16,981 bases of DNA from CAXYVC01 sp964292295 (lineage in GTDB: Bacteria > Acidobacteriota > Holophagae > Holophagales > Holophagaceae): NCBI GenBank assembly GCA_964292295.1, contig CAXYVC010000052.1, forward strand, positions 1-16,981, read 5' to 3'. A model generated the notes under the pieces. The model did no database searches and was not told where the DNA came from. It was given only the letters and a program-made list of their open reading frames with translations. Each line of letters begins with the position of its first letter. The stretch's first letter is position 1. Both the position numbers and the translations under genes were made by a program. Shown here piece after piece: positions 16,093-16,981 of this stretch.

Positions 16093-16103
16093 ATCATCCG
16101 GGC

Positions 16104-16844
16104 TCAGGGCTCGGTGCGCAGCTCCTCCGGGGAGGGGCGGGGCCCCCGGTCGAGGCGCCAGCGCCAGCTCCAGGCGCGGGTGGCCAGGCGCGCGCTCGCG
16201 CGGTAGACGCCGTAGGTGATGAAGTAGGCCCCGATGATGTCGATGCTGTAGTGCAGGTGGGCGAAGAGCACCACCGCCAGGGTGGCGAGGTTCAGGCCCA
16301 GGAAGACCCGGCTGGCCTTCCCGAAGCGGCGGCTGAAGAGGTACAGCAGGAAGGTCGTGGCGATGTGGCCGCTGAAGAAGAGGTCCTTCGTGAGGTACAC
16401 CCCGGCGGCGTTCCCCCAGACCGCCTGGAAGGGGTTCAGGATGGCCAGGAGGGCCGGCCCCAGGGCGAAGGGGTGCAGGGCGTTCACGTCCGGGCCCAGC
16501 ACCGGCCCGATGCCCGTGAGGGGGATCATGAGGCCGCGCAGCAGGGAGATCGCGCCGTCGGTGAGCACGAGGCGGATGAAGAGCCGGCGGTCCTTCCAGC
16601 AGATCCAGAGGGCGGGCGGGACGTAGCACAGGATCCAGAACACGTAGTTCCAGCGCGCCACCCAGTCGACGTACGGGATGTGCGCCAGCAGCAGGTCGGG
16701 CAGGGGCAAGCCGGGCTTCAGCTCGTGGGGGAGGATGAGCACGAGCGAGAGGGCGTGGCACAGGTAGCGGAAGGCCAGGGCGGCCAGGAGGAGGGGCCAG
16801 AGGGGCCGGGGCGCGGGTTCCTGCCTGTTCATGGGCAGCATCAT
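16104..16844 (-). CDS. PAP2 / sphingomyelin-synthase-like integral membrane enzyme
   Basis: This is a 246-residue polytopic protein with about six hydrophobic segments. The diagnostic part is DLFFSGHIATTFLLYLFSRR (residues 154-173) followed by FAHLHYSIDIIGAYFITYG (194-212). This gives the H160-H198-D202 catalytic triad of the sphingomyelin-synthase/PAP2_C branch of lipid phosphate phosphatases and phosphotransferases. An upstream LLRGLMIPLTGIGPVLG segment (101-117) matches the R-T-T-P pattern of that branch loosely. It probably acts on a lipid phosphate or transfers a head group at the membrane; the substrate cannot be read. Starts are ambiguous: ATG at 16844, 16841 or 16832, or GTG at 16868, none with a clear Shine-Dalgarno. 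I prefer 16844. The Arg-rich C-terminus is cytoplasmic in style. Confidence 0.84.
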   Translation of the reverse strand: MMLPMNRQEPAPRPLWPLLLAALAFRYLCHALSLVLILPHELKPGLPLPDLLLAHIPYVDWVARWNYVFWILCYVPPALWICWKDRRLFIRLVLTDGAISLLRGLMIPLTGIGPVLGPDVNALHPFALGPALLAILNPFQAVWGNAAGVYLTKDLFFSGHIATTFLLYLFSRRFGKASRVFLGLNLATLAVVLFAHLHYSIDIIGAYFITYGVYRASARLATRAWSWRWRLDRGPRPSPEELRTEP

Positions 16845-16981
16845 AGCCCGCCGCAGGCTAGGCTTCACCCCGGCCGCTTCCCAGAAGGCCAGCGAAGGAC
16901 TGAAGTGTGTTTCCTTGCCCGGGTTGATCCCGCATCCTGCAGTTGGACGTCGTGAATAGGGGTTGTACCGTTTGGATCGCC
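16845..16981. other. Right-edge stretch without a recognised gene
   Basis: These 137 bases upstream of the PAP2-like gene hold no ORF that looks coding. Composition becomes noticeably less GC-rich after about 16900. A promoter for the PAP2-like gene, or for a gene beyond the right edge, may lie here, but I see no convincing hexamer pair. Confidence 0.4.

Noticed and set aside
16943..16971. TTGGAC and a possible -10 box near the right edge
   Set aside because: The downstream hexamer at normal spacing is a poor match, and the gene it would serve is outside the window.

Overview
The window is a GC-rich chromosomal segment with very dense coding and third codon positions that are almost all G or C. 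The gene set is YqgE/AlgH, an AlkA-type glycosylase, a DUF2344 protein, an LytS-type hybrid histidine kinase, a RodZ-like helix-turn-helix protein, a NamZ-type hydrolase and a sphingomyelin-synthase-like PAP2 protein. Together with the gene style, this suggests an Acidobacteriota member, perhaps a Geothrix/Holophaga relative. That assignment is an inference from memory, not a computed placement. I see no tRNA, rRNA, CRISPR array, transposase or phage gene.

Layout: (1) 2-610 is an open reading frame cut by the left edge. Its first ~85 codons look like an HlyD-type periplasmic adaptor and the rest like the end of an outer-membrane beta-barrel, so it may be an assembly chimera. (2) 600-1313 (-) is a membrane protein. 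(3) 1331-2466 (+) is a two-gene unit, yqgE and an HhH-GPD DNA glycosylase, overlapping by ATGA and ended by a clear bidirectional terminator at 2468-2492. (4) 2511-4563 (-) holds two small membrane proteins with cysteine clusters and a DUF2344 protein. (5) 4821-10077 (-) is a tightly packed five-gene run: an Ldh_2-family dehydrogenase, an NtrC-like response regulator with a degraded AAA+ domain, a MoxR-type AAA+ ATPase, a RodZ-like membrane HTH protein and an uncharacterised 364-residue protein. Four of the five overlap by ATGA/GTGA or share a base. (6) 10078-10346 is a structured intergenic segment with direct repeats and strong hairpins. (7) 10347-12464 (-) is a hybrid sensor kinase. (8) 12708-15943 (+) holds a HAD 5'-nucleotidase, a DOMON-like protein and a NamZ/DUF1343 protein. 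(9) 15944-16103 is rich in inverted repeats. (10) 16104-16844 (-) is a PAP2/sphingomyelin-synthase-like membrane enzyme. The last ~135 bases hold no recognised gene.

The most interesting unit is the 4821-8939 operon. A phosphorylation-competent receiver sits on an AAA+ module that has lost the sigma-54 contact loop. It is translationally coupled to a MoxR chaperone-type ATPase with no vWA/DUF58 partner nearby, then to a RodZ-like membrane protein and a conserved unknown. The hybrid kinase just upstream is a candidate signalling partner. The remaining genes are mostly housekeeping: DNA alkylation repair, nucleotide turnover and cell-wall recycling. No gene-free stretch exceeds 300 bases; the longest (10078-10346, 4564-4820 and 12465-12707) are described in the feature list.
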